Assembly (NCBI RefSeq): GCF_903166545.1 | Contig: NZ_CAESCH010000003.1 | Span: forward strand, 186,001 to 250,000 | Direction: 5' to 3' | Source of the DNA: Metabacillus schmidteae | Lineage (GTDB): Bacteria; Bacillota; Bacilli; Bacillales; Bacillaceae | DNA: 64,000 nucleotides | Part shown: one piece after another, positions 7,093 through 17,639 of the stretch | How positions within the stretch are numbered: position 1 is the first letter of the stretch | Layout of the letters: the number at the start of each line of letters is the position of its first letter | The notes under the pieces: generated by a model | What the model was told of the DNA's origin: nothing | Seen by the model: the letters and a program-made list of their open reading frames with translations, nothing else | Databases searched by the model: none | Program-made: the position numbers and the translations under genes

Positions 7093-10000
7093 GTGATATT
7101 TATAACACGAAAGTTTTTTATTAGCTTTATCATATTCATACTGCTCACTTCTTATGTGTCACCCATCATTGAAGCAGCGGACTTTCCAATGAAAAACTTG
7201 AATGAGCGAAGGACAAACTATATCACTGATCATATGTTTCCTTATGTGAAAACTGACTTAATCGCTCCTAGCGGACATCTTAAAAATAGTGATAGTACAC
7301 CTATTGTTGTTGGAGATATTGCATATATAATTTCTACTCAAACAGGTAGGGTTATTGCATACGACTTAGGAAATGAGAAAACACTGTGGATTTCAGATAG
7401 TATTGGAAATGTAAAAGGGCATGCCTCCAATAGCGTAGTAGTTGGAGATCGTTTAGTAGTTCCTGCAGGTACTAAGACCATAATAATTAATAAAAACACC
7501 GGAGCTAAAATCAAAGAAGTGTTTACTCAAGCATCAGGAAGGTCTAATGCTTTTGCAGGTGGGCCATTACATTGGCGTGATGGTGATGTGTACATCGGAT
7601 CTAAGAACCAAAAGATCTACGGTTTTAATGTTTCTGATGGTTCTATCTTTCCTTTTATGTCTTACGAAACAGGAGGAACGATCACAAGCTCTCCTACGTT
7701 ATTATCTCGTGGTAGTTCTGGTGACAGAATTGTAATCGGGGTTAATACGACACCTGGTAAGATCGTCGTAGTAAATCCTCATTCAAGAGGAATTAACTCT
7801 GTTAAAAAGGTTACTTATTCAGTTCCAACTGCTGCTGTATCTCCAGATGGTTACAAAGCTTACTTTGTCGATGTGTTTGGTAGGGTAATAACCTATAACG
7901 GTAGTAACGATTCTGTGAGTGTCGTAAATGGTGTTCACAATGCCTTTGGTACAAATGGAATTGTCGCACGTATGCCAGCTCTAGACGAAAGCAATGGTCA
8001 AGTTGTTATTACTATTAATAACAGGAAAAATGGTTATGGTTATGTCTATAGAGTAAATCCTAGTACAGGTGCTTATTGGAAGATATACGGATCAAGTAAA
8101 GGAATAGCATCCGCTCCAACAGTTCTTTCAAATGGTACGTTTCTCTTTGTCCGTGCTGATGGATACATCATAAGTAGAAATCGAAGTGGTACTGCATATG
8201 GTTGGTATAGCGGTGGGAAATCGTCGTACAAAATGCCAAAGAGTTCTAATTTCGGTCGTATTACCGTAGGTGGTGGAGATAAGAATGTCATCATGACAAA
8301 TGGTACAGATGGAATTCATATCTTTGAGCCAGACTATCCAAATATCCGAGCGAAAAAAATACAAGCTCTTGACGCTTCAGGAAATTCAAAAACTACATTT
8401 AAGGATAATGAAAAGATTATTATCCGAGGAACATTTAAAAATGACGGGCCTAAAAGTATTAGTAATGTAGAGCATACTGCTACAAGAGATGGTAGTTGGC
8501 AAGGTTATGTTAAAGAATCTTATTCTGTTAATGAGACTGCAACTGTTGATAAAGTTTATGGAAGTCTCGCACCTGGAACTTACACATTTACCTTTAAAGG
8601 TGACCCGAATAATAAGGTAAAGGAAAGTAACGAAGGTGATAATAACACAGAGTCTATAACTATTACAGTAGTGGCCACTAAGCCTGACTTGGAAGGACAA
8701 GATACTAAAGCGTTTGATTCAGATGGTAATGAAATGTATACATTTGAATACGGGGAACCAGTTACGGTTCGAGGTTATGTGAAAAATATTGGTGATGCAG
8801 AAGTTAATAATGTAACTCATACTCATTCCTTTGATGGTATTTTACAAGGTAATGTTACAGAAACAAGTTATAGCACCAATCAAACTCGTTGGATATCAAA
8901 AACTTACAAAAACTTAAAACCAGGTGAGTATAAGGTCTATGCAATTGCAGACTATCAAAATAAGATAAGTGAAAAAAATGAATCTAATAACCATACACCA
9001 ACTATAACAATTAAAGTAAAAGAGCCTCCTAAGCCAGATTTTAAGGGTACTGCAACAAAAGTTCTAGATAAAGATGCTGTGGAAAAATATGAATTTTTTG
9101 AAGGTGAAGCTATTACTGTTAGAGGTTATATAAAGAACGAGAGTGATGTTGAGGTTGATTATGAAGTCGAACATGCTCAATATTTAAATGGTGTTATTCA
9201 GGAAGATTTAGATGCTAGAACTTATTCGGCTGGTCAAACACGATGGATAGTCAAAACATATCAATCTTTACCTGCTGGGACTTATAAAGTATACGCAACT
9301 GCTGACCCTTATCATGAAGTTGATGAGACAAATGAAGGTAATAATGATACTCCAGTTGTTACATTTAAAGTTAAGCCAAAACCTTTACCTGATATTGCTG
9401 CACAAACCACAAAGGCTTATGATGAAAATGGAAATGAAAGGTATGTTTTTGAGTATGGTGAAAGAATAGAGTTTCGCTCTATTTTCCGAAATATTGGAGA
9501 AGCTCCAATGGAGGATGGTTATGAACATCAAGTTTATGTAAATGGTAAAGCAACACCTAATATAACTACTGCTAGTTATGACCTAGGTCAAAGCAGATGG
9601 ATTACAAGGTATTTTGGTAGTTATCTTGATCCTACTAATAACGCTTACGCAGAAACATTGTTACCGGGTGTTTATAAGGTCTATGCTGTCGCTGATCCTA
9701 ATAACAAATCCACGGAAAGTAGTAAACAGAATAATAAAGGTGAAATTATCACAATTACCGTAAATGCACCTGATATAAGAGGAAGGGATATCCTTACGTT
9801 TAATTCATCTGTAGGATCTCCTCAAACAACCTTTAGACCAAATCAAGAGGTTAAAGTAAGAGGAACTTTTAAAAATATTGGGTTAGCGACTGCAAATGAT
9901 GTTCAACATGCTATTAAATTAGATGGGGTAGAAGTAAAACCAAGGATAGTTCAAGATTATGGAATTACATCTACAACCAACACTAAATATATTTCTTCCA

Positions 10001-13000
10001 ATTTAGGAACCTTACCTAGAGGAACACATACAATTGAAATGGTAGCTGATCCAGAAGAAACAGTTTCACCAAGTTTTGACGTATTTAAGAATCCAAAAGC
10101 AACTGTTCCTAATGAAAGGTATTTTACATTTGATGGAACTGAAAATACTTCTATGAGCTTTACAAACGTTGATACTGATTCGGGGCCAGGAAAGAAAAAT
10201 ACGGTAGAGTTTTGGATGTATTGGGACGGAAACAATGGCTCAATGCCTATGGGATTTAATAGATTGAATCTTTACTTTATAAATGGGTACTTCGGTTTTA
10301 ATACTGGAGCTGGCGATGTTATAGGCTTTCCTTCAGCAAAACTTAAACATAAATGGGTACATGTATCTGCTGTATTTGTTAACGGTGATCCGAATGACCC
10401 TGCTGTTAAGAGTCAATTTAAAATTTACATTAATGGAGAAGAACAAAACCTATCTAGTCGATTCTTCAGTTCTGCTACAGATCACAGAAGTTCTATTGTA
10501 TACAGCAATGTGACACTTTCAGGTTATACAGATAACGATTTGTATAAATTCTCCGGTAAATTAGCTGAAGTAAGAGTATGGGACCATGAAAGATCAAAGC
10601 AACAAGTAGTGGATAATATCAATTCAGTTGTTGAAGGAAACGAGGAAGGACTCGTATTACATGCAGTACCTACTCTCGAAGACGAATTTCCTAAACCTTA
10701 CAAAAACTCATATGAATTCAATGAGGATATCGCGTCTTCATTCACCATGAATACATCAAGTCTATCCTCAGTAACTGGTGGTAAAACAACAGTAGAGTTT
10801 TGGATGAAATGGGACGGTGAAGATCGTCAATTCATGCCGATCGGATTTGATAGTTATGCTCTATACTATAAATCAGGATTTTTTGGGTTTAATACAGGGA
10901 AAGGTGATGTCATAGGGATTTCTTCAGAGCCACTAAAAAACAAATGGGTACATGTAGCTGCAGTTTTTGTTAATGGTAATGTAAACAATACTTCTATTAA
11001 AGATCAACTTAAGCTCTATATAAATGGAACTGAGCAAGAATTAATAACCAACTTTACTACAGATCAATCCGCTCATGACGACTATTCACAAGTTTCGTCT
11101 AAAATGAAAGTATCCGGGTGGTTATTTGATGATAAATATAAAATGGATGGCGAACTTTCAGAGATACGAGTTTGGAATCATGAAAGATCAGTAGAAGACA
11201 TTAATGCAGATATGCACAAATCATTAAGTGGGTTTGAGGATGGTTTAGTTGGCATCGCTTCACCACCGGTTGAATCTCAAACGTTTGATCGAACAGGCAC
11301 ATTCGCAGAAATGGAAGGTGTTGGTGTAAACACAACTAACTTAGGTAAGAACACAGTTGAGTTTTGGATGAAATGGGATGGGGTTGGAAATGTAGTACCA
11401 TTTGGCTTTTCAACAACCTATCATTTATACTTTAGTGACTCACTGAGTTGTTTTGGATTTAATACTAATGGTGATTGTGTTGGTGTTACGGGATCCGACT
11501 ATACTGCATTAGAGAATAAATGGGTGTACGTGACTGCAGTTTTCCCAAATGACATTCCAACACCAAGCAATAGTGCACTATACTTCAATGGAGTTAAGCA
11601 GACGTTGTCAGCAGTTACAAAAGATGATGATTACACTAAGAAGCGATATGCATCCTCTAACTTTAGAGTGGGTGGTGACTTTTCAAGTACTGGCCATATA
11701 TTTGGTGGAGAGCTAACAGGTATACGTGTATGGAATCATGAAAGGTCTGAAAGTCAAATCCAAAGGTACATGGGTATGGATATTAGGGGTCATGAAACTG
11801 GTTTAGTAGGATTCTGGAATACGAGCAAGTCAACAACTGGAAAGTTATTAGACCAGACAACTCATTCTACACCATTAAATAATGATGCGACTTTAAGCGG
11901 ATTTTCACCAAATCCAATCTATTATCAAACATCCGAAGATGGCTTGGAAGTTATGTGGAAACCTGAATCAAAAACATCCTATCAACTTTATAGAAACGGT
12001 ACATTAATCTACAACGGTACCAATAATTCCTATGTCGATATAGATGTTACTAAAGGTAATTCTTATACGTACACACTAAAATCTGTTTCCTTATATGGTG
12101 AATCAGTAATATCTACTAAATTAGGGGAATACACTACAAATTCGGTGGAAATTACAGTTAATGTTGTGGGTACACCACCAGCTGCAGATTTTGATGCTAC
12201 AACTCCTAAGTATGAAGGTGAAGTTGTAACTTTCACAAATAAGACTACTGAAATTGATGATGATGAGATACAGTACACTTGGTATTCAAAACTATCAAAT
12301 GAGCCAGACAGTTCATATAGTTTTATGTCTAACGATGAACATCCAAGAGAAATATTTGAAATACCCGGGAATTACGACATTAAACTTGTAGCTGTCGACT
12401 TAGATGGTGAATCCAGCCATGTTGAAAATCTGCAAATTCTCGATAGTAAAATTGTTCCTGGGTTTATTCATGATTCTCCTTATTATAAAGATGAGACAAT
12501 ATCTTTAACATCTACTGCTTATGATGAAGATGGTTTAGCTATTAGTCATTCTTATAATATAACAAGACCAGATGGTACAAGCTTTACATCTAATACCGTT
12601 GATCCTCAATTTGTTGGAGATCAAGTAGGGGAATATAAGGTAATTCAAACTGTCACAAACTCAATTGGTAAAAAAGCTACGTATGTTGACTATATTGATG
12701 TTGTTGAAAGAGAATTAACCGCAGGATTCATTCATGAATCACCTTATTATCGAGGTGACTTGGTTAAGATCACGTCAACTGCTTTTGGGGAAACAGGTTC
12801 AATATTAACTTATCAATATGATATTACTAGACCTGATGAAACAACCTTTAGTAGTTCAAGTAAAGATCCTCAATTTACACCAGACCAAGTAGGTTACTAT
12901 CATGTAAAACAAACTGTTAGTGACCAATATGGGAACGTTGAGACATATGAGGATGAAATAGAGGTTTTAAATAGAACGCCAGTTGCAGACTTTACTTATA

Positions 13001-13914
13001 GTCCAACAACTGTATATATCGATACCAATGTTTCATTCACAGATCAATCATCAGATCCGGATAATGATCCTTTGACTTATGAATGGTCTTATAAATCTCC
13101 TACTGAGTTGGATTTCACTGTATTCTCTACTGACAAAAATCCAAGTAGAATTTTGCCAGTGCGAGGAGATTGGGAAATTAAATTAATGGTTACTGATCCT
13201 TATGGCGATACAAGTGAGGTAATAAAAACAGTTAAAGTCATTAATAGAGCACCAATAGCTAACTTTAAAACAGATAAGAATGAATACTTAGAATGGGATA
13301 CAGTGAAGGTGACAAGCCTTGCAAGTGATCCTGATGGTGATACACTCACACATCTTTATAAAGTTACTAGTCCTACTGGTATAACGAGCCAGTATACAAC
13401 GAAAGATTTTGAATTTGTCCCTAATGAGATAGGGAATTACAAAATTGAACAAACTGTTTCAGATGCGTATGGTGGAACTGACACAATTTCAGCTACCATA
13501 CCCGTAAACCCTTTAACGTTAGAAGGTTTTGTCGATCATACTGACAAATGGAATACAATTCATAGTGAAGAAGGCAATCAGCCTGATGAATTTTATTCTG
13601 GAGAGCCGTTTGTCTTAAAAGGTGTAACATCTAATTCGCCTGTAGATAAAGTAACGGTTACTTTTAATGGTACAAGGGATAATGGTCAATCTGTTACAAA
13701 AAATATTACTCTATTAGGAACATCTGACCCTGTTGTATTTACAGAGACTTATCTTGATGAGAGTTTTAGTGAACCTAATACTAAACTGAAATTAGGTCCA
13801 GTTACTTTCACTTTTGAGGTAGTATACACTAATGGTCAAGTAAGAAATGACACAGTGACAATTTCAATTATCGGCAACATATACGACCGATTAAACTTCC
13901 ACAAATCATATTAA
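7093..13914 (+). CDS. giant multidomain surface protein (PQQ propeller, CARDB, LamG, FN3-like, PKD)
   Basis: A 2273-residue secreted protein starting at GTG (weak ribosome site). Order by residue: signal peptide 1-29; PQQ-type beta-propeller about 45-410 with repeated SAPTVLS/SSPTLLS motifs; five CARDB-like domains about 418-995, each with a [IV]RGxxKN strand and a YKVYAxAD/xExNExNN ending; three LamG-like domains about 1006-1600, each with NTVEFWMKWDG and ending in xRVWxHERS; one FN3-like domain about 1602-1690; about five PKD-like domains 1692-2140 (SSDPDNDPLTYEWSYK, ASDPDGDTLTHLYKV); and a C-terminal domain to 2273. No LPXTG motif is visible. Such architecture suggests adhesion to polysaccharide or host or cell surfaces. 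Its place next to a pilus locus suggests a joint role in attachment (inference). Confidence 0.85.
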   Translation: MIFITRKFFISFIIFILLTSYVSPIIEAADFPMKNLNERRTNYITDHMFPYVKTDLIAPSGHLKNSDSTPIVVGDIAYIISTQTGRVIAYDLGNEKTLWISDSIGNVKGHASNSVVVGDRLVVPAGTKTIIINKNTGAKIKEVFTQASGRSNAFAGGPLHWRDGDVYIGSKNQKIYGFNVSDGSIFPFMSYETGGTITSSPTLLSRGSSGDRIVIGVNTTPGKIVVVNPHSRGINSVKKVTYSVPTAAVSPDGYKAYFVDVFGRVITYNGSNDSVSVVNGVHNAFGTNGIVARMPALDESNGQVVITINNRKNGYGYVYRVNPSTGAYWKIYGSSKGIASAPTVLSNGTFLFVRADGYIISRNRSGTAYGWYSGGKSSYKMPKSSNFGRITVGGGDKNVIMTNGTDGIHIFEPDYPNIRAKKIQALDASGNSKTTFKDNEKIIIRGTFKNDGPKSISNVEHTATRDGSWQGYVKESYSVNETATVDKVYGSLAPGTYTFTFKGDPNNKVKESNEGDNNTESITITVVATKPDLEGQDTKAFDSDGNEMYTFEYGEPVTVRGYVKNIGDAEVNNVTHTHSFDGILQGNVTETSYSTNQTRWISKTYKNLKPGEYKVYAIADYQNKISEKNESNNHTPTITIKVKEPPKPDFKGTATKVLDKDAVEKYEFFEGEAITVRGYIKNESDVEVDYEVEHAQYLNGVIQEDLDARTYSAGQTRWIVKTYQSLPAGTYKVYATADPYHEVDETNEGNNDTPVVTFKVKPKPLPDIAAQTTKAYDENGNERYVFEYGERIEFRSIFRNIGEAPMEDGYEHQVYVNGKATPNITTASYDLGQSRWITRYFGSYLDPTNNAYAETLLPGVYKVYAVADPNNKSTESSKQNNKGEIITITVNAPDIRGRDILTFNSSVGSPQTTFRPNQEVKVRGTFKNIGLATANDVQHAIKLDGVEVKPRIVQDYGITSTTNTKYISSNLGTLPRGTHTIEMVADPEETVSPSFDVFKNPKATVPNERYFTFDGTENTSMSFTNVDTDSGPGKKNTVEFWMYWDGNNGSMPMGFNRLNLYFINGYFGFNTGAGDVIGFPSAKLKHKWVHVSAVFVNGDPNDPAVKSQFKIYINGEEQNLSSRFFSSATDHRSSIVYSNVTLSGYTDNDLYKFSGKLAEVRVWDHERSKQQVVDNINSVVEGNEEGLVLHAVPTLEDEFPKPYKNSYEFNEDIASSFTMNTSSLSSVTGGKTTVEFWMKWDGEDRQFMPIGFDSYALYYKSGFFGFNTGKGDVIGISSEPLKNKWVHVAAVFVNGNVNNTSIKDQLKLYINGTEQELITNFTTDQSAHDDYSQVSSKMKVSGWLFDDKYKMDGELSEIRVWNHERSVEDINADMHKSLSGFEDGLVGIASPPVESQTFDRTGTFAEMEGVGVNTTNLGKNTVEFWMKWDGVGNVVPFGFSTTYHLYFSDSLSCFGFNTNGDCVGVTGSDYTALENKWVYVTAVFPNDIPTPSNSALYFNGVKQTLSAVTKDDDYTKKRYASSNFRVGGDFSSTGHIFGGELTGIRVWNHERSESQIQRYMGMDIRGHETGLVGFWNTSKSTTGKLLDQTTHSTPLNNDATLSGFSPNPIYYQTSEDGLEVMWKPESKTSYQLYRNGTLIYNGTNNSYVDIDVTKGNSYTYTLKSVSLYGESVISTKLGEYTTNSVEITVNVVGTPPAADFDATTPKYEGEVVTFTNKTTEIDDDEIQYTWYSKLSNEPDSSYSFMSNDEHPREIFEIPGNYDIKLVAVDLDGESSHVENLQILDSKIVPGFIHDSPYYKDETISLTSTAYDEDGLAISHSYNITRPDGTSFTSNTVDPQFVGDQVGEYKVIQTVTNSIGKKATYVDYIDVVERELTAGFIHESPYYRGDLVKITSTAFGETGSILTYQYDITRPDETTFSSSSKDPQFTPDQVGYYHVKQTVSDQYGNVETYEDEIEVLNRTPVADFTYSPTTVYIDTNVSFTDQSSDPDNDPLTYEWSYKSPTELDFTVFSTDKNPSRILPVRGDWEIKLMVTDPYGDTSEVIKTVKVINRAPIANFKTDKNEYLEWDTVKVTSLASDPDGDTLTHLYKVTSPTGITSQYTTKDFEFVPNEIGNYKIEQTVSDAYGGTDTISATIPVNPLTLEGFVDHTDKWNTIHSEEGNQPDEFYSGEPFVLKGVTSNSPVDKVTVTFNGTRDNGQSVTKNITLLGTSDPVVFTETYLDESFSEPNTKLKLGPVTFTFEVVYTNGQVRNDTVTISIIGNIYDRLNFHKSY

Positions 13915-14002
13915 ATTATAATGTTGATGTGATTTGGAACATGTGTTGTCACATAAAGCTAATTGAGTAATGCTCGAAGTTAATATGCAAAATAAGAAAA
14001 AC

Positions 14003-14036
14003 CAGTTAAAGGATTACCTTTGCTGGTCTTTCTTTT
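14003..14036 (+). terminator. terminator of the giant surface protein gene
   Basis: ACCAGUUAAAGG and CCUUUGCUGGU pair around a short loop, followed by CUUUCUUUUU. It ends the transcript started upstream of 7093 and faces the decayed gene on the other strand. Confidence 0.75.
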
Positions 14037-14442
14037 TATCAGCATATAAGTTGAATACTTGAATATCACAATTTAACATTTAGTGATTTATTAGAGGTAT
14101 TATATATAACAACTTGATCTCTACCCATGTTTTTAGCCCTATATAAGCATTCGTCCGCTTTCTGTATCATTTCATTTATTGAAAGATCTCTATTACCTTG
14201 GTTGCTGCAGATCCCAATGCTTACAGTTAAGAATAAACGTCTATCACTGTCCAATTGGAGTGGAGTAAGACGTAATGCTTCCAATAAAAGGTTAGATATT
14301 TCTGTCGCTTTTTGATCATTTGCATTTTCTAAAATTACAATGAACTCTTCTCCACCGTATCTACCTACAGAACCATTGTGCCCGCATATCTCTTTTGTTT
14401 TCCGCTACAAAGGTAATTGCTTTGTCTCCAATAATATGACCA

Positions 14443-14450
14443 TATGTATC
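14443..14450. repeat. IS66 target-site duplication, left copy
   Basis: TATGTATC here equals 16829-16836 on the far side of the element. Eight bases is the usual duplication length for IS66. Confidence 0.9.
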
Positions 14451-14537
14451 GTAAGCCCGAATTATAAAAATAAGCGCACCTTTCCGGTATGCATGACAAA
14501 TAACCATATATCATGACTTTTTTTGTCAGATGTACGG

Positions 14538-16130
14538 TTATTTCATTTTAATTCCACATTCAGCTTGGATCATTTTTGACCATGGCATATATTGATTTGA
14601 AATTTCCGGTTGTTGATAGATATCTAGATTAGGTAAATCCGTCAATAATTTCAATAGATATCGATAAAAATCCACACCGTTTGCTTTTGCAGTTTCTGCA
14701 ATACTTAAACAGATAGCGTTGGCTTTGGCACCAGCTTCACTAACTGAGTGGATCCAGTTCTTGCGACCCACAACACTCGGTCGAATTGCATTTTCTGCTG
14801 GATTATTATCAATTTCGATACGACCATCCATCAAAAATGCTTTTAAACCATTCGCTCTGTTTAAAGTATATTCTGCTGCCTTTGCAAGCGCATTTTTGCC
14901 GTAGAATGGGGATTTTTCAACCCAGTCTAGAAATTCTTCAACGATTGGCCTTGAGTATTTTTGCCGTTTTTTTCTGCGCTTACTTGGAGACAGGTGTTTG
15001 AATTGCCTTTCCAATCGATATAAATCATCACAATATTTTACACCGATTTGTCCGTTTTTGCTCTCCACTTTTAACCAATAGCGACGAACGTGCGCAAGGC
15101 AATTGGCGAAAGTGACACCTTCAATTTTGTCATAGGCGGAATAACCATCACAAATAATCGTTCCAGAAAAGCCTTTAATGAAATTTTCAAGAACAGATCG
15201 ACCACGTGATAATGAACTTTGAAAAAGAGTTATTATTGGCCCTTGGCTCGGCACGCTTCGAAATACCCAATTATAAGCATTGGTTTGTCCAGATTTCCCA
15301 TCGGATCGATTGATAATTTGTGCATACGTTTCATCGACATGCATGAGCGATTTAGACATCATTAAATGCTTCATATGCTCGTAAATAGGCAATAGCCAAT
15401 CATGCGATGCACGAATAACCCAATTTGAAAGGTTCTTATCATTAGTACTCAGACCAGAACGATCCCATTCCTTTACCTGTCGGTAAAGTGGTAAGTATAG
15501 TGAAAACTTATCATGTATTACTTTGGCAAGAACGCTTGGACCTGCGATGCTACGTTGAATGGGAGGTTGCGGTGCTTTTCCACGTTTAATTTGCGCTTTT
15601 TGAGATAGATCACTTTTACAATTCTTACATTCATATGCATGCTCAATATGTTGTATTTTCTTCATTCTGGCAGGAATAAATTCAGCCTCTTCACGTACGA
15701 TTGAACTGCCTATTTCAATCATTTGGTCTTGGCAACAGTCACAGGTCGTATTTTCCGGATGATGATGGATAGCTTCTACTTCAATGCCATCATGCAATGA
15801 ATCATTTCTTGTTTTCTTTTGAACTTTTCGTACAACAGTGTAAGAAATAGTCTGTTGGCTTTGTTCTTCTGTGTGCTCAGGTTCGCTAAAAACCGGGTCA
15901 TCATCAAATAACGTACCTTGCCCGTCTGGTGCGTTATATTTCGTTTTTTCAGTTTTTGATCCATATAAAAGCTTAGTTAAATGGCGTACTTGATCGGTTA
16001 ATGCTTCAATCTGTTTCGATAATTCTTTGTTTTGTTGATTTGAATGAGCCAACTGCTCTTCAAGCAGCCGAATTATTTTCTCGTTCTGATTTTCATTCGT
16101 AGAAGAAGCTTTCACCATATCATTCACCAC
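14538..16130 (-). CDS. tnpC: IS66 family transposase (TnpC)
   Basis: A DDE transposase of about 530 residues. It has an N-terminal coiled-coil with a leucine-zipper-like QNEKIIRLLEEQLAH stretch, an IS66 zinc-finger region with CDCCQDQM and CKNCKSDL, and a central DDE domain with LMHVDETYAQI, TIICDGYSAYDKI and the C-terminal IDNNPAENAIRPSVVGRKNW hallmark. The start could be one of several: GTG at 16130, or ATG at 16118 after GGAAAGTGGTG. It catalyses movement of the surrounding element. Confidence 0.95.
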   Translation of the reverse strand: MVNDMVKASSTNENQNEKIIRLLEEQLAHSNQQNKELSKQIEALTDQVRHLTKLLYGSKTEKTKYNAPDGQGTLFDDDPVFSEPEHTEEQSQQTISYTVVRKVQKKTRNDSLHDGIEVEAIHHHPENTTCDCCQDQMIEIGSSIVREEAEFIPARMKKIQHIEHAYECKNCKSDLSQKAQIKRGKAPQPPIQRSIAGPSVLAKVIHDKFSLYLPLYRQVKEWDRSGLSTNDKNLSNWVIRASHDWLLPIYEHMKHLMMSKSLMHVDETYAQIINRSDGKSGQTNAYNWVFRSVPSQGPIITLFQSSLSRGRSVLENFIKGFSGTIICDGYSAYDKIEGVTFANCLAHVRRYWLKVESKNGQIGVKYCDDLYRLERQFKHLSPSKRRKKRQKYSRPIVEEFLDWVEKSPFYGKNALAKAAEYTLNRANGLKAFLMDGRIEIDNNPAENAIRPSVVGRKNWIHSVSEAGAKANAICLSIAETAKANGVDFYRYLLKLLTDLPNLDIYQQPEISNQYMPWSKMIQAECGIKMK

Positions 16131-16200
16131 TTTCCGTTCGGTTTCGTTCTTATTATTATAACCAGTTCGAACGGGGGAGATAAAGAAAAAATAACAGTGT

Positions 16201-16557
16201 TTAAAAAGTTCCTTTATCCGATGGTTGAATGGCCTTTGGCTGCTGAATAGCTAAGCCCTCGAGTAACCACCTGAGCTGCTTTTGGGATAGATTACGTACT
16301 GCTTGTTCATCTTTAGGCCATTGAAGCTTCCCATTATCTAAACGTTTATAGAGAAGGGCGAAGCCATCTCCATCAAAGTACAAACATTTATATCTATCTT
16401 TCTTCCATCCGGAAAACAGAAATATAGAATCCCCGTAGGGATCTAATTCAAGAGAATCCTGGATCAGAGTAGCTAATCCGTCAATCCCTTTTGGCATATC
16501 AGTTTTTCCGCAAACAATATAGATATTTTTCACATCCGTATAATCATGTTTCACCAA
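16201..16557 (-). CDS. tnpB: IS66 accessory protein TnpB
   Basis: A 118-residue protein of the IS66 Orf2 type with IYIVCGKTDMPKGIDGLATL, DSIFLFSGWKKDRYKCLYFD and LLYKRLDNGKLQWP, the conserved core of the family. It overlaps the end of the upstream tnpA-like frame by 7 bases, which suggests translational coupling. It is required for IS66 transposition by an unknown mechanism. Confidence 0.92.
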   Translation of the reverse strand: MVKHDYTDVKNIYIVCGKTDMPKGIDGLATLIQDSLELDPYGDSIFLFSGWKKDRYKCLYFDGDGFALLYKRLDNGKLQWPKDEQAVRNLSQKQLRWLLEGLAIQQPKAIQPSDKGTF

Positions 16558-16742
16558 TGCTTCAACTCCCTCATGATTGTTAGGATGATGTGCTCGTCTA
16601 CACCATTATAAAAGAGGATTTCCGCATTTGCCGTTTTGATTGTACAGATGCTAGAGGAAGAGCTAGTTGGTGGTGACACGGATTTACTTTTATTTTCGGG
16701 AAGAAGCGTAACGGGGACAATAGTCAGTTTTTGATCAGGCAT
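16551..16742 (-). CDS. IS66 accessory protein, TnpA-like (short form)
   Basis: A 63-residue protein containing AEILFYNGVDEHIILTIMREL, the C-terminal pattern of the short TnpA-like proteins found first in Bacillaceae IS66 elements. It lacks the longer N-terminal helix-turn-helix of classical TnpA. The upstream AGGAGGTGCTTTTC ribosome site supports its start. Confidence 0.75.
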   Translation of the reverse strand: MPDQKLTIVPVTLLPENKSKSVSPPTSSSSSICTIKTANAEILFYNGVDEHIILTIMRELKHW

Positions 16743-16828
16743 ATGAAAAGCACCTCCTTTAATATTGATATGATCATATTACCGGAGGTGCAGTTCTATT
16801 TATATGCGTCGTTTGAATACGGGCTTAC

Positions 16829-16836
16829 TATGTATC
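16829..16836. repeat. IS66 target-site duplication, right copy
   Basis: TATGTATC, identical to 14443-14450. Together they mark the insertion point within the diguanylate cyclase codons for Asp-Thr of the VNDTYGH motif. Confidence 0.9.
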
Positions 16837-17442
16837 ATTTACTCGTTTAAAATGATCAATGTCTATTAGTAAAATTGAAACATTCCTGTTATGTTTTAAA
16901 GTGGTATTTAACATATCCCGAGCTTCTTCTGAGAAATATCTTCGATTTAATACATTCGTAAGATAATCATACGTGGCTGATAGTTGTAAAGATTGATAAT
17001 GAATAAGATTATCTATTAAATGAGTCAGTTGTTCACGAAAATACGGCAAAATGTCCTCTTTTTGATAATTATCTATATACTCATTTTTTCCTTTACTATA
17101 CACAATGAGAAGTCCTTTATGATCTCTGCTGTTAATAGGTATAGACAAAAACGAACGAACATCCATAACACCTAATAAATTCTGATGTTGATTTACATCA
17201 TTTCTATACATGATTTTTTCTAGATATTGTTTAGGTACTTTATAGGTATGATTTTTCGGAATTTCACCTATATGGGCTAATATACACCAATGAGATTTTT
17301 CTTTTGTAAGGTATAAACTTTGATCATACTTAGTGATATTAATTAAAGAATTTAAACTAAACTCAGCAAGCGGGTTTAATTCTTTTATAGTGGACATTTG
17401 CTTGAAAGAATTTTGTAAAAGCGTTTGCATTTCAAAAAACAC

Positions 17443-17639
17443 TATATTTGAGAAATGGGGGAGGAGAGGTAAAGGAAATTCTTTCTAAAAAATTCGTGTT
17501 TTTTCTAATAAACCTATTCCTGTGTCCAAAGACCTGTATTATACTTTTATTATAATTTCCTTGTTTGATAATATGAATTTAAAAAAATATATTAATTCTT
17601 GGTAATTGAATCAATTTCATAATTACTTATTTTAAAGAA
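17443..17639. other. intergenic stretch between broken diguanylate cyclase and IS1182
   Basis: AT-rich, with no convincing gene. It holds the region that should contain the 5' end of the minus-strand diguanylate cyclase gene. The frame upstream of 17442 closes at a stop after about ten codons. AATTTCATAATTA at about 17614 has its perfect inverse TAATTATGAAATT at about 19149, on the other side of the IS1182 transposase. Confidence 0.4.

Larger units (their letters stand above)
14451..16828 (-). mobile_element. complete IS66-family element (2378 bp)
   Basis: The ends are imperfect inverted repeats starting GTAAGCCCG on both sides (14451 inward; 16828 inward on the minus strand), flanked by the 8-bp duplication. 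It contains the three usual genes in order tnpA-like, tnpB and tnpC on the minus strand. All three reading frames are intact, so the element may be active. It splits a diguanylate cyclase gene. Confidence 0.92.
14066..17442 (-). pseudogene. GAF-like/GGDEF diguanylate cyclase split by IS66 and frameshifted
   Basis: The N-terminal piece (17442 down to 16829) has a GAF-like region and the start of a GGDEF domain (ATYDYLTNVLNRRYF, then LLIDIDHFKRVNDT). The C-terminal piece (14450 down to 14066) continues DTYGHIIGDKAITFVAE, has a frameshift near 14397, then reads VGRYGGEEFIVILE, SIGICS and ADECLYRAKNMGRD. The two pieces join exactly at the IS66 target duplication. The GGEEF signature for c-di-GMP synthesis is present but the gene cannot make a full protein. 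The 5' end is unclear: GTG at 17442 has no clear ribosome site, so the N-terminus may also be damaged. Confidence 0.85.

Noticed and set aside
14127..14315. A 62-codon plus-strand frame
   Set aside because: It lies opposite the clear diguanylate cyclase remnant and matches nothing.
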